From the NCBI GenBank assembly GCA_024699855.1, contig JAMPIQ010000002.1, forward strand, positions 10,850,001-10,914,000: a DNA stretch of 64,000 nt. Reading direction: 5' to 3'. The stretch is from Aphelenchoides besseyi (lineage: Eukaryota; Nematoda; Chromadorea; Rhabditida; Aphelenchoididae). Below the pieces are notes generated by a model that did not search any database, was not told the origin of the DNA, and saw only the letters and a program-made list of their open reading frames with translations. Within the stretch, counting starts at the first letter, position 1, and every line of letters begins with the position of its first letter. Position numbers and translations under genes: made by a program. Below, in pieces: positions 24,049 through 35,452 of this stretch.

Positions 24049-26655
24049 TCTTCAGGACGACGACCAAAGATACTGAAGTAGAACAAAGAAGTACGATTCT
24101 TGAGCAAAACGTTGAGCCACTGTACAATCGATTACAACTTCAATAAAAGCCAGCGAATTCCAAAAGCAAGTCGTTTGCATTTGCCGTTCAATTTGCAGGT
24201 TCAAAGCGAAGTCAACTACCACAGATATCGACTAACCGATTAAACGGTAGATCTTCATCTACGAACAAAGTTTAAGAACTTCAACAAAGGGTACACGGAA
24301 ACAACGTTTGGCAGAATGTCGCGAGCGACAATGCGAAGCCCTCTCGCTGCTTCAAGATTTCCACGTCTTTTTTGTTTCTTATTTTGGAGTTTTTGAGTTA
24401 CCTACGCAACGCAATAAGAGGAACTGATCTTCTTAGCGGAAATGAAGAAACGTGAGAACAGAGAGCGACTGCATAATTCGGCCATTCAAATTAATTCTCA
24501 AAACACGGTGGATACACGCACAAAAAATGATAAACAAGACTTCATATCTCGACGAATTTGAATAGAAAAAGTCCAAATATTTGCTACATTGAAAGGTGAT
24601 TCATTCGCGCGACTACATCATTTGATGGTTGTTGCTCAAGGCGAACAAATGTTTCTGTTTACGATTCGGAACGTTCGCCGAAAAACAAACAATCCTAAAG
24701 CGAAACTGTATCTGAGCCAAAGAAAGATATAGGGAACTTCGAAATTGTAAGTTTAACTGCCTAGTGGACGAGAGTGCCAACGAAGAAAAGTTAAAAGAAA
24801 CGGAAAAGAACAATAAGCAGAAGGCGTGTTACGTTAAGCGCGACTAGTCATATTATGAAGTCAGTAAAAGTAACAATGAAGATCCACGCCGTTTCGGTGT
24901 TCTCTTCATCAAACTTTTGGCACTTGAAGGCTGTTAAACGTTGGACGACTTTCTTCAACGAGGGCTTTCTGAATTCAGATGCACGTCGTTTGTTGAGTAG
25001 TTTAGTGAAAGAATTCCTACACAGAACAAACTTAACATCGATTAATTAACGACATGATCAATAACACAGAATTATAGGAATAACAATGGTTTTTGGTCGA
25101 AACTAACATCTGGGAACAAGACAATTAATCTTTAATTTAATTCAGAAAACATTAGTTCCTGAAGAAAATAGAGATGACGAATAATTAAGCGTCAAGATAG
25201 TAACCGCAAATCTCATCTCTACCGAATAGACAACCAATAAAACCGACTTCTGATAATTGGTATCGAGAGGGTCGGTGTTTAAATTGTTCGTTAATTATGA
25301 ACATGTAAACGAAAATAGTCGGTTTTGTGCTTGAAGAAGACAGCGATTGTGCATTAACATACTGAGATACAATTCATCAACAAATCAAACAAAGTCTCAG
25401 AACCACCCATTTCTTCAATGCATAAATACAAGGGAGCGAAGTTGAAAAGTGGGTATGGAATGAAGTCGGTCTCTAACAAGTGGAGCAAACAGGTTTACGT
25501 TCTTTTATTGTGAAAGTGGCAAAAACAAGGTGGCTATAAATTATTCATTGCAAAGACGTGTAATCGAAACCATTCGATTCCTTGTTAGATGGTACGTGAA
25601 AGAAAAGTGGAGTCAGCTTGCAGTTTAAACAACGTGCGCCGCCTGTGGTTTATTGGCACGATGATATGACCAAGGATTTCATAGATGGTGGATGGTTCAA
25701 ATTTAATTGGACACTGCAAAGACGACAATTCTTTGCTTTTCGTTCATACAGTTAATTCAAGGAAAACGCAGTGGTATTCGAGGGTCGCAATGTAATTACA
25801 AATTCATACAAAGTTGACGCGCTTCCGAACTACACGCCTTTTGTTATTCGACGGTTCGCAGTGACATAAAATTAGCCTACTTGCTGTCGGGGAAAATACG
25901 AGACCTCAAGGCACATGGGAACAAACTTCGATATAGCGTTTAATAATGCAATGCTTGTACTTTCTAGCGCACACTTAATTTCACTTGTTCCCTACCATTG
26001 TCGAGTATACGTGAAATGGTCGATGAAGATAGAGAAAGGATGAAGACGAGTATTCGTCTGGTATTAGCAAAAGTTTTGTGCTCAATTTAGAGACTCAATT
26101 AAAAGGTTATAGTGTTCGAATTGTTTGTAATTTTGCAGGAATTCCCATTGGACAATTGGATTTTGTTGGTCATCAGTTAGTGTTCCAATTCGGCAGCTCA
26201 GTCACGTAAACCGCCTGTTTTTAGACGGGTATTAGCAATAATGGTACTTTTATGCACATACGTTTTTCATTGTTGCAAATCCTCTTACTAATGCAAAATT
26301 ACGGGTATTAAGCAATAGACTTCCGTCGTTTTTTCCAATAGTTCAGACGCACACAAGTGTATTGTTTCCAGAGAAGGTTATTGAACGTTTTGAAGCTCCA
26401 AGATTTTATGATCGATAAGCAATCAATCCAAAGTGACAAAACTGAAGTTCCGTATAACAATTCAAGAGTGCAATTGAATGAAACAGTCAATCAGATTATG
26501 AATAGTGTCAGTTGAGTAAGTGAATTGTTCGATGGGAAAGTTTCTAATCAAACGAACCATCAATGTCAACAAGCTTGTTGTATTATTCATCATTTGTAGT
26601 TTTCTAACTAAAATCAATGAAAGCCGCCATGAGTAAAGAGTTCGCTGTAGACCAT
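24049..26655. other. Intergenic DNA, no gene seen
   Basis: This 2.6 kb lies upstream of the minus-strand receptor and upstream of the first orphan membrane-protein copy. It has only short frames without domains or splice links and is relatively AT-rich. It should include promoters for both neighbours. Confidence 0.5.
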
Positions 26656-27770
26656 TCAAACGCCCGCTTTTATCCTCGAGCTTTCTATGCTGATTGATGT
26701 CACAAAGGTGTTATTATTCCTCTCGTCTTTTCGGCGTGAAGCTACCAGATTGGTTTACTGCTTGCAATCAACCTTTGTTATGTCACAGATCTGAGCAATC
26801 GAGTCGTTCGACGGTCACATAAAAGTGGACTTCAACAGCGAAGCGTTCGGCTATACGTTCAATTGTATCCGTTGTTTCGAAAATGAAAGCGATTGGATTC
26901 CTTATTTTTCTATTTATCGGTCTTCAAATCAACCCTTGTATTGCTAGTCCGACTGAATATATTTTGACTGTAACAGTGAATCTCCATCCCATTGTTTACG
27001 AAAGCCAAAATACGACGAGCACGTGCCAACTCAATTGCACTGAACCGTTTCGTTTCGTCTTATCCCATCAAATGTCGGACGTCCTCGACCAAAAATACGA
27101 ATTCAAGCGCGTGGAAGAACTACTGGAACGCCGAGTCGAATTGAATTTTCGACAAAATACGGAAACTTCGAACAACGCCACTCGTGTCAGACTTCAATTT
27201 CTTTCCACTCATCCACGTTATGGATTCACCGAGAGCTGCTGGACGAATGAGATGGTTAGAAGAAGGAGTTTAGTTTCGTAGATTATTCTTTGAGTTTCAG
27301 GTTTTCCCTGCGATCAGTGATCTTTTAGTGGACGGTCGATTAGAACAAGTTCGAACGCCGTGTTTCATCGTCAAAATCGTCGCCAAAGCTTTCAAGCCGC
27401 GAGTCCATTGGTTGGATTCATTTGAATCGTCTGAACTGACTTCAAACCCACATATCCGTTACAGCCATGTTCTATATTCCCTAATTATTACTTTGTTTAT
27501 TGTCCTTTTCATTCTCGTTCCCGTTCTTCTCGTACTCAAGTATGAAAGTGAACGTCGCAAAGCTCGAGCCCGCGATGCACTCTTCAAATTCGAACTCGAA
27601 CACGGTCCATCTTCCACATCTCAATCGTATACGAAACTCCAATTGAACGCTTAGACATTAATGAACACATGTTTTGTACTCTGTCAATAAACTCATTTTC
27701 CTTATGGATCCAAACTTCCATTGTTCAATATTGAGAAGATCGTCGGCTTGAACCGCTCTCTCGTTTGTTT
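26656..27770 (+). repeat. Segmental duplication, copy 1
   Basis: This 1115 bp block matches 40413-41521 in the same orientation and is colinear apart from one 6 bp in-frame gap. It carries promoter, gene and 3' flank of the orphan membrane protein. Outside a roughly 115 bp window only a handful of base differences were seen. The left edge starts at a TCAAA shared by both copies; the right edge stops where the Bel/Pao remnant begins. Confidence 0.92.
26883..27654 (+). CDS. Orphan type I membrane protein, copy 1
   Basis: Two exons, 26883-27254 and 27301-27654, with a 46 bp intron, give 241 aa. A signal peptide (MKAIGFLIFLFIGLQINPC region) precedes an extracellular part with few cysteines (TCQLNCTEPF, ESCW, RTPCF) and several N-glycosylation sites (NTT, NCT, NNAT). 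One hydrophobic segment (LYSLIITLFIVLFILVPVLL) lies near residue 190. The short basic cytoplasmic tail ends YTKLQLNA. The family was not recognised, so no function is given. A 5' region with TATA-like sequence (ACATAAAAG, about 26818) sits 60 bp before the ATG. Copy 2 lies at 40640. Confidence 0.8.
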
Positions 27771-28616
27771 CAGCGGTGCGGGACGTGATTTTGCCATCAA
27801 AGGAGAGCACTTGTTGTCGTTGTGTTTCTGGTTTGCAAATAAGCCACTGCTCCAAATGCGCAACTACTGGCGCTCCTGAATAGATGTAACGTGGGTGAAA
27901 CGATAGGATGTGTGGTCGTGAATCGGGGAATGTCGAGCTTTCCGTGCTACTCGTCCCCCACTTCTTTCCATCGCTTGACAAACTCTTCCGGTAAACTGTC
28001 TTCCCGTTTGTGCGTCCAAATCTTTTGTATCAATCGCTTAGCTGACAAGACGACCACCGGAGCTGTGATTCCAAGTTAATCGAAATGACTTGCAATTGTG
28101 CTGAGAGCTTTCCGTTTGGTCGGGTGTGTCGAATTTTGAGCCGCGAGATTTAGTTGGAGCTTGTCGTTTTCGTGTCCCAAATCATTCCCAAAATTTTCGT
28201 CTGTTTGTCGACGTTTTCCGGTTCGAGTTGTGTCGTAACTTCGGTGCTATTGGAGTAATATTCGCGTAACGTGAATGATGCGTCTTGAAGTACCGAATGA
28301 ACTCGTTTTGAATACTCGCTTGCTGGTTTCTCGTCAGAGTATGTCGCCGCAAAATTGTCGACGTAAACGTCTTGAATCAGTTCTTTTCGTATCATCACGC
28401 TGTTCCATGTGACTTTTCAGGGGCATTGCAAGAAGACTTGGTGAACAAATGACGCCGAAACATGCACTCATTGAGGCTGACGTTCCCTCCAAGTGGGCTG
28501 ATGCATCATAAACCAATCTGATCTTTGTTGTCACGGAGCTTTCTTCCAAAACAATCTGATGAGGCAAATAGTGCGTAACGTTGTTTGCCGACCTTTCGAC
28601 TACTTTCTCGATCACT
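27771..28616 (-). mobile_element. Degenerate Bel/Pao-type LTR retrotransposon fragment (RT to RNase H)
   Basis: Read on the minus strand from 28616 down, broken frames match the Pao polymerase. There is a stretch with IRLVYDASAH, then QDVYVDNFAATYSD (the active site is usually YVDD; here YVDN), then KILGMIWDTKT. After that come TKRKALSTIASHFD, a stop, LGITAPVVVLSAKR and an RNase H-like SASSCAFGAVAYLQT. Frame changes and stops show it is dead. No long terminal repeats were seen. Its left end coincides exactly with the end of the membrane-protein duplication unit. Confidence 0.8.
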
Positions 28617-28631
28617 CTAATGTTAAGCTCA

Positions 28632-28844
28632 TCAAGACGCGTCGATTGATACCAACGACATCAAATTACAGCGGGTACCGATGACAAGCACTGCTTGTAA
28701 GTGAACAATACCAACTTCATTATTATTAATTTTATTTGGGAGGGTATCCATCATAAAAACTCCTCTAAAATATTTGATATTCAGTGCTTTAACTTTTTCT
28801 TGTAACTCATGGGTTGTTAATCGAGATAAGTCTTTCTTGAACAT
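28632..28844 (-). mobile_element. Possible Maverick/Polinton cysteine-protease fragment
   Basis: A 70-codon minus-strand frame begins with LTTHELQEKVKALNIKYFRG followed by a GVFMMDTLP stretch and NEVGIVHLQ. It resembles the N-terminus of the adenain-like protease coded by Maverick/Polinton DNA transposons, where a GVFMRD-x-LP stretch precedes a conserved GI(V/I)NLD. The match stops before any catalytic histidine, so this would be a truncated scrap. The family call is from remembered motif similarity and is uncertain. Confidence 0.4.
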
Positions 28845-28901
28845 TTGATTTGATTAGGGACTGCAACTTCTTATTCACAAAAACTGGTGAAAGTTTCTTG
28901 A

Positions 28902-29063
28902 GTGATATCAATTGCACATCGTTTATCTTCAATTCAACACGCTGATCAAATCTTTTTCATTCGAAACGGACGAGTTGTCGAAGCGGGTACACACAACGAA
29001 CTTATAAGTCAGGAAAGCGGTCATTATGCTTCAATGATTGCAAAGCAGGATTTACGTCATTGA
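28902..29063 (+). pseudogene. C-terminal fragment of an ABC-B type transporter
   Basis: In one plus-strand frame about 53 codons read [20 protein letters not shown], then [14 protein letters not shown] and a C-terminal MIAKQDLRH before a stop at 29061. This is the H-loop (IAHRLS) and following strands of the last nucleotide-binding domain of P-glycoprotein/TAP-like transporters, ending at the usual place. An in-frame stop lies just upstream, and no other part of such a transporter is nearby. It is therefore a relic or a displaced last exon. Confidence 0.75.
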
Positions 29064-30129
29064 CAACCTTCTTGTTGCAAATAGTGTTTGATCGAAGAAA
29101 TCAAAAATCACGTCTAAAGCGTGTTACTGTAATTGAAAAAATGTGCCCAAACAACGTTGCCAGCTAGTCATCATCTGAAACAACGTTTTCGATAAGTGGC
29201 TTAAGCTTTTTATACAAATCAACAATTCGAATTAATCTTGAGTTCAAGAGAAGTTATAACGTTAAAGTCACTATTACTTTTGCGCGTTTGAATATTCGTT
29301 TTCTGTTCCAACTGTTTGATTCGTGAGTTTCTCAGAACCTTTGAAATCATCTACGCTTTCCATAACCTTTGATTTCAACATGAACAACCGATTTATTCGC
29401 AATCTTTTTTCAGGCAAAGCGTCATCGACTTCTCGCTCAACAGTCAATCATTCACGTTGATCAGCAGCTTTCAAGCCAAAAAAGTCACTCGTGATCATTT
29501 TCTTACTTGTAACAAAACAATCAATTGCTTACATCAGTATCAACGACCTTATTTCAGGAACACTTCTTTACGGTTCTAAAGACTTCAAGAACTCATTCTG
29601 TCAAACTCTAGTCCTCAACATCGAAATCAATCATGAAGACGCCCATGATCATAGATCGACGTTGTTCAACGATTTAGTGTTGTGGAAGTTTTGTGTTAAA
29701 TAACCGAAAGATCCATTTAAATTCAACGTTGTTCGACGCAAGCCCGAATGCTGGACATCTTCAATACTACGCGGATTCGATTTACAATTCAACTTAAGCA
29801 ATCAGAAAACGAAGATAGCAATGCAAACTTTGCACTCGTTCATTCTACCACCGATATCTATGGCCAATCTATTGCCGTCATGAACAACGTAAATCAAATC
29901 GAATTGCGTCTTCTAGCCGACTGTTACGAATTGAACCAACTCGCAGTGACACACCAGTAAGTCAACTAGTTTTTGATACATTAATCAACGTATTTCAAGT
30001 TTCCTGCCTCAAATTCCAAAACTCGAGGAATACAATCGTTATTATCAAGCAAACGCAATAAAGCGAAGAAAACTACTCATAGCGTCGCTGAACAAAAACT
30101 TTAGAAGAAATCGATCACCCAATCATGAA
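29064..30129 (+). other. Coding-like relic of uncertain origin
   Basis: Short plus-strand frames look protein-like (for example 29748-29957, and a following exon-like piece with QIPKLEEYNRYYQANAIKRR). They change phase and contain stops, so no gene could be assembled. They may be the 5' part of the Nup85-like pseudogene downstream or a separate dead gene. No domain was recognised. Confidence 0.3.
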
Positions 30130-31361
30130 GTGCTCGAGATCAGTTCACTGCCTAAATCTCTTTTAATTTGTTTACCGCATGTCATTTTACTTAATTCGAA
30201 TTCAGATCCATTTTCTTTCCAATATCTATTGTTATTACGCATTAATTCTCATGAAAAATATCAGCACGGTCGAAACGATGAACACGGAGATCGATCGACC
30301 AATTTTCTCGATCTTGTGCAAGAAACTACCCGAAATGTTGAAGCAAATTTGTGAGAACTCGGTTTCTTGGTGTTTCCAGTTCATCTTTGCGATCTGTTTC
30401 AAAAACTCGATCCTTCCGTTATCATGATGTTGGGCGAGCAGATACAACAGTCATCGGGAAGAAAGACAGTAACCTTTGGAGCTGCAGAAAACAAGGGTCT
30501 TCAACCACAGCGACAGCGTTTGAATGCTGATGAAAATGTTCGAACCTCAATGATCATCGATTACGGCACAGCGCTGCTGGAGTCGTACGATTTTTGGAAC
30601 ATTTCCTACTCTTACGTTTTGAACTGAGGTGCCGAAAACGCAACCTACGAACTCGATTCTTGTTTAGTTCGTTTGAATTTGGACTCAGTGAAGAAGGCCG
30701 CGCAATTGTACGTCTGGTCTCTTAAACACGAACAAAAGCGGTAGTTGCTCGATCATTGGTTGAAAGGTAAGAATCCTGAGTTTTGAGGCTTGAGGTTTCC
30801 ATTCAGATATGTGAAGAATGGTCATTACAACGAAGCACTTTCTTGGGCTCTTCGCTCTGAACTTTCCGATCTGATTAACTTGGTCTCAAACAAAATGCTC
30901 TCAACATTCAATGCCGAGGCCATCAGTCAATTGCGAATCTTCGACGCAACTTCGACCATGTTCCTCAACTATCCAAATCTGCTTCTTCTCCAACGGTTCT
31001 ATCAATTTCGTCGTTTTCTCGTTCAAGGACAAGCAAGCGGAGCGGCCGGGAAACTTTACGAGTTGGTGACTTCTGGAATGGCACCAATTGCCTTCCAAGT
31101 TGTTAGATCCATCCACCACGGATTTCATTCAGGTACGTACTTAAGATTTTGGATTGTAACACTTTTATTATTCAGGTTCCCGAATTAGATCGAGACTCAA
31201 TTTACGATCTAATGAAAGCGGTCAACAACTTCGAGCTTCAAAACGCGATCATTCATCCGTCCAAAGCAGCTGATAGTCCACACACCGTAGAGTTGCAAAC
31301 CAAGATTAAGTTTCTTCGTCAAGCTCTTTGTAGTGCTTTGGCGCTAAGATCGTTGTCGTGA
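30130..31361 (+). pseudogene. npp-2: Broken nucleoporin Nup85 gene
   Basis: The middle and C-terminal parts of Nup85 are recognisable across frames: KLPEMLKQICENSVSW, then FPVHLCDLFQKLDPSV, SYDFWNISYSYVLN, YNEALSWALRSELSDL, LLQRFYQFRRFLVQGQ, and DSIYDLMKAVNNFEL before the final stop. Nup85 belongs to the Y-complex of the nuclear pore. Lesions: a one-base loss at about 30375 between SVSW and FPVHL, a TGA at 30625, a TAG at 30742, a splice junction near 30780-30807 whose phases do not match, and a further frame change near 31102. The gene cannot give a normal product. A functional copy presumably lies elsewhere. The npp-2 symbol is the worm orthologue name. Confidence 0.78.
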
Positions 31362-31881
31362 ATCGTCTGTTTAAATGGTCATATTGTTGTTTTACAAAAG
31401 TTTCATGAAGTAAACGAACTAAGAATGAAGTTTATAATGCAAGAATATATTAACCCTATAAGTAGCATAAATTGATTTCAAAGTTTCAAACCATGACCAC
31501 TTGTCTTCATTGCATCTAATGGCACTTGGTCTTGCGTTTTCGCGGCGAAATCTTTCATCGACTTGTTTGGTGTAAGATTTAAGAAAATAAACCATTAAAA
31601 TGCTCTTTTGTCTTTCTTTGTAGCACTTTGTTCGATAGCTATCTGTGGTAGCGTGTCCAAGCAAAGTGTTTTATTATCTCAACACAATTGATATAATCTA
31701 AGAACGGAGGCTGTTTCGGAGCGACCGTGCTAGTTCAGACTGGAGTCGTGAATCAAAGAATGAGATTGTGAAAGAGTTGTGGTCCTTAATGCTGTTACAA
31801 TTATGTTTTCGGGAATATCTGTCAGTAGATCGTAAATGGAACTCGTTAATAAAGAACTTAGCGAGTACAAGTAGGAACAAG
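31362..31881. other. Short intergenic stretch
   Basis: About 0.5 kb lies between the end of the Nup85 relic (plus) and the stop of the next minus-strand gene. It holds only short unsupported frames. Confidence 0.5.
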
Positions 31882-33336
31882 CTAATTGTCGTGGTGTTCA
31901 GCCGATTCATCTTCCGATTCATCATCATCATTCAGTGTAAGTGGATCCAAGTCGACTTCAAATTGTAAGGCGGCAAGACAATTTGATTGCTTTCTCCATA
32001 GTTCCACTTCACAATATTTCGGAATAAACACGTCATTTTCATCGTTCTCGGTTCCTGGCATGACGAGCTTAGCAAAACGCAGCACGTTGAACTTTGTAGT
32101 CTCGAGTATCTCTTTCACTCCTTGCTTTATGACCTGAAAATGATCTTAAATTGGACCTTAAAAAGATTTCACTTTTTTTGACTCCTCTTTTCGTATTTTG
32201 AAGCTGTAAACAAGTGCCACATCATTGATGGATAGACTCGCTTTTTGCAGCTCTTCAATTTTTCTGCATTCGTCTCGTATCCAAACAACCAGCTTTTGTA
32301 AACTTAACTGAAATGTCGGACATTATGTTTGCGCTTAAAAAGATGATCTACTTCTTCGTATGGATAATAATAAGCTTCAAAACGACAGTACAGTTGGCGC
32401 AAATTAGGGAAAAACGGCATCATCTTAGTAACTTTCGGGAGTAGATTAGGCATTTCGTCCAAATCCATCCAAGTAAACTTCAGTTTCTTAACAGAAGGAC
32501 ATGTAGGAAAATCATCAAAGAAGTTGTCGTCAATAGTAGCTAAAAGCTTTAATCAATGATTTAATGTCAAGAATCTTACGGTCAAAACATTCAGGGTACA
32601 TCCAGGGCACTATCAGTTCTTTGATTTGATGTTTGGTCAGCACTTGCTTGAATTGATCTAAGCAAAATTTGATTTGAACTATCCGGAAACATACAAAGGT
32701 TGTCGATGCGCAAAGAAGAACTCATTAAATTTAAACGAGGCATTTCCGACAGACCAATCATTGATTTTGCATAACCATCGAGAGAATATAGCTGCTTTTG
32801 TAATTGCCTGATTATACCACTGTGATTTTCAGCCTCATCTATATCGTTATAAAGATCCAGTGCAATGTGCCCTAAAATACCAGTGACTTTAGATATAACG
32901 ACAAAAGCAGACCCATGAAGAGCTTGCTAACAGCTGAGAACTCATCCGCATATTTGTATCGGTAATTATTAAGACGTACATACTGTACATTCAGGAGTTG
33001 ATTCCAAGTTCGAATCTCTTCCAACGTTAACTCAAGCTGTGTTGCCCAGTTTTTATAAAATTTTCCTTTCATTGATGAGACATAGAATTTCTTGTCGTCG
33101 CTACTGTACCTGAAGATTGCAAACTCATATACTTGGTGCAACTGAGATGCTTGAAGGAATGGTCGTGATATCAACTAAAGAGTATTATTATAAACACACG
33201 TTATAGCAATACTAACCAAGTATTTGAAAAACTCAAGAGCTGACAACTCATTATCTCGTGGACGATTACACACATATTCGTTTCGATGCATAAGCAAAAT
33301 TGCTTTTGAGTAGGTAGTTAATTGTGGTTTAGACAT
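31882..33336 (-). CDS. Orphan protein with leucine-rich-repeat-like segments
   Basis: Seven exons with matching phases: 33217-33336, 32913-33174, 32695-32871, 32580-32657, 32352-32539, 32173-32307 and 31882-32133, giving 403 aa with no internal stop. The middle has LRR-like lines such as LSEMPRLNLMSSSLRIDNL, CPSVKKLKFTWMDLDEMP and FFPNLRQLYCRF, spaced as in F-box/LRR-type proteins. No clear F-box was seen at the N-terminus (MSKPQLTTYSKAILL). The C-terminus is acidic (DDDESEDESAE). The family was not recognised and no function is assigned. Its first exon and part of the second lie inside the left arm of the inverted repeat, so a truncated copy exists at 40010. Confidence 0.7.
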
Positions 33337-34371
33337 TTCGGTTCAAATGACCAAGCTGACCAGTGCGGATTATTGGTCACAAGGTTTTCAGGATGCTTTT
33401 GTGGACAAAGTGCCAAAAGTTACGGACAACACTTGACATTACATTGATTACACAAATTTGCTTTTAATGACTACTTTCCAAATAGTCGTTTGAATTGTGA
33501 GATGTTAAATGAAACCGTTTTTCGAAAGCCAACAGTTTTCAACTTTGCAGCAAATCGACGTTAACGCAAAGTTATAATGAGTGGTCTAATACGATTTGTT
33601 CTGCAGGCAAGACTTGCATTAGAAGTTGCAATTAACAACATTCAGAAGCTTATTGGCAACTCATAGGAATTCTTGTTTATACAAGAAACTCATTTGTGAA
33701 ACCAAACGCAATGCATCTTGACTACACTTCTCGACGACAAACGGTCGGCAATAACGAAGACAATCGTCCATCAAGCGACAAAGTTCTTTGAAATAATGAT
33801 TAAAGTCTTCGGTTTTCGCACCGCATCGTTTATTGCTTCAGATGCACGGTTCGTGGCATTCATAAGAATTAAAGATTTTAACAGTTATCCTGCAAAGATT
33901 ATTAATGTTAACTAAGTGATTACAAGGTTTCGTACTTGGTTAGAACAAATGGAATGTGAATGCAAATTTCAGTTCTTGTACAAGTCATCCTACGGCTTTC
34001 ATTCCGTTCGTTTAGGATCGAACGACTTCAAATAGTAGCCTTAACGACCACTCCTCTTTATTGCATCAATGGCTCGAGAATCGTATGATGGAGCTTGCGA
34101 ATTTCGCTACTCAGAAGCTCTTTAATTTGTTCACTGTACCTAATGATTAGCAAAAAGTATTCATGCAGCTTTTGTTATCGTTTTAACCGCTAGCTACTGT
34201 AGCCTCATTTGAACAAGGTGTTGTCTCAAATTTAAATTTATCGTCGGGTTTCAAGTAGCAAACGAAACACAAATCACAAGTGTCTTTATAAAACGGAGTT
34301 GTTTTTAAATGTCGAAACATAAGTACTCCATCGAAGATCATTTCTATGCCCATTTCTTCAAGGACTCGCGA
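33141..34371. repeat. Inverted repeat, left arm
   Basis: This 1231 bp segment is the reverse complement of 38977-40205 with only scattered differences. The inner edge is at TCGCGAGTCC, the outer edge at ACTGAGATGC. The arm includes the 5' end of the orphan LRR-like gene and its promoter. It also includes an open frame on its minus strand rich in cysteine (CDLCFVCYLK). No transposase or target-site duplication was seen. Confidence 0.92.
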
Positions 34372-35097
34372 ACAACAGCTAAAAATCTTTGTATTCGATC
34401 ATTATGTTGGAATAAGTAAACCGCCAGCAGTCGTGTCGGTTGGATCAGAGTTCACTCACCCGGAAAGTTGCAATCGAGATAGAGATCACTACGTTCTGTC
34501 ATGAGCAACATTCGAAGATTTGCGTCCTCAACAAGCCCGCCAACTCCAATACTTGCGAAGGAATACTTAGGCAATGACAATAGACGACGCTCCGGCAACT
34601 GCGCAATCGAACTCATCGGACAAAACGGCAAAAGCCAGCAGAGCTGCCGCTACTGCAAATGGTCGTTTTAATTGTTCAATGCCACTGCCGAAACAGTCAA
34701 CTCCGTCGGCTACTGTAACTCCTTGACTTCAACCATATATTTCAACTATACCAATTGAATTTGACGACTATCGCAAACGTCGTCAATCAGCTCAAGAACT
34801 GTCTTTTAATTCTTCATAGAAGTCGCTTCAAACCACAAGCAACTCACTTTAACAAGCCACTGAGGAACTGATCATTGACACTAACGATTATCAGTCTTCC
34901 ACAATGCCGTGGGATTGGGCAATTCTAAGTCACCGGATCCCATTATCTGGTTCATTGAAACTCAAGTTCTCAATCCCGATTTAACTTCCTCGCAGAGCAA
35001 ATCGCCGGAGCCCAAATGATATTTGGCAACAATCTTATCATACTGAGTTTTTTCCCGCTTAAATTTTGTACTTCATACTTTTCTTATGCAACAACTT
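34372..35097. other. Spacer of the inverted repeat, left part, no gene seen
   Basis: A plus-strand stretch near 34567-34820 reads like a low-complexity Ala/Ser/Thr-rich protein (TAQSNSSDKTAKASRAAATA) but meets stops. It may be a decayed exon. Nothing else was recognised. Confidence 0.35.
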
Positions 35098-35397
35098 CGA
35101 ATGTTGTGCTTGTTTTTGTATGCGACCTGAAAACTCCTTTGCGTCTCAATCGACGCGAATGCAGCGGTCGAGTTTACGTCGTCTGCCGAACGATCGGCAT
35201 GTTGTTTTCCCTTTTTGAGGCCAAAACATTCGCGTTGTTTTTTTGCCGTGCAATTGCGTTTTTAATAGTGTATTTTTAGGATGCCACATCCAAACAAGCG
35301 GCTAGACTTGTGGACGCCAAACGTGGCGTCGCAAGAGGACCTCAAAACGGTAAGTTAAACCGTTAAAACTGGTTTTAAGAGTTTGTCTTTAGGCGGC
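35098..35397 (+). repeat. Diverged tandem repeat, unit 1
   Basis: About 300 bp repeated once more at 35453-35756. Each unit contains a conserved intron-like lead (GTATGCGAC.TGAAAAC, GCCGAACGATCGGCATG), then an acceptor and an exon starting MPHPNKRLDL (here 35281-35349), then a GTAAGTTAAA donor. Confidence 0.8.
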
Positions 35398-35452
35398 ATT
35401 CTGGCGAAGTGAGTAAACAATCAGAGATGCGGTTCATAAGCTATGTAGCGCT

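Noticed and set aside
30625..30627. TGA in the Nup85 relic as selenocysteine
   Set aside because: A TAG and several frameshifts follow, and Nup85 is not a selenoprotein.
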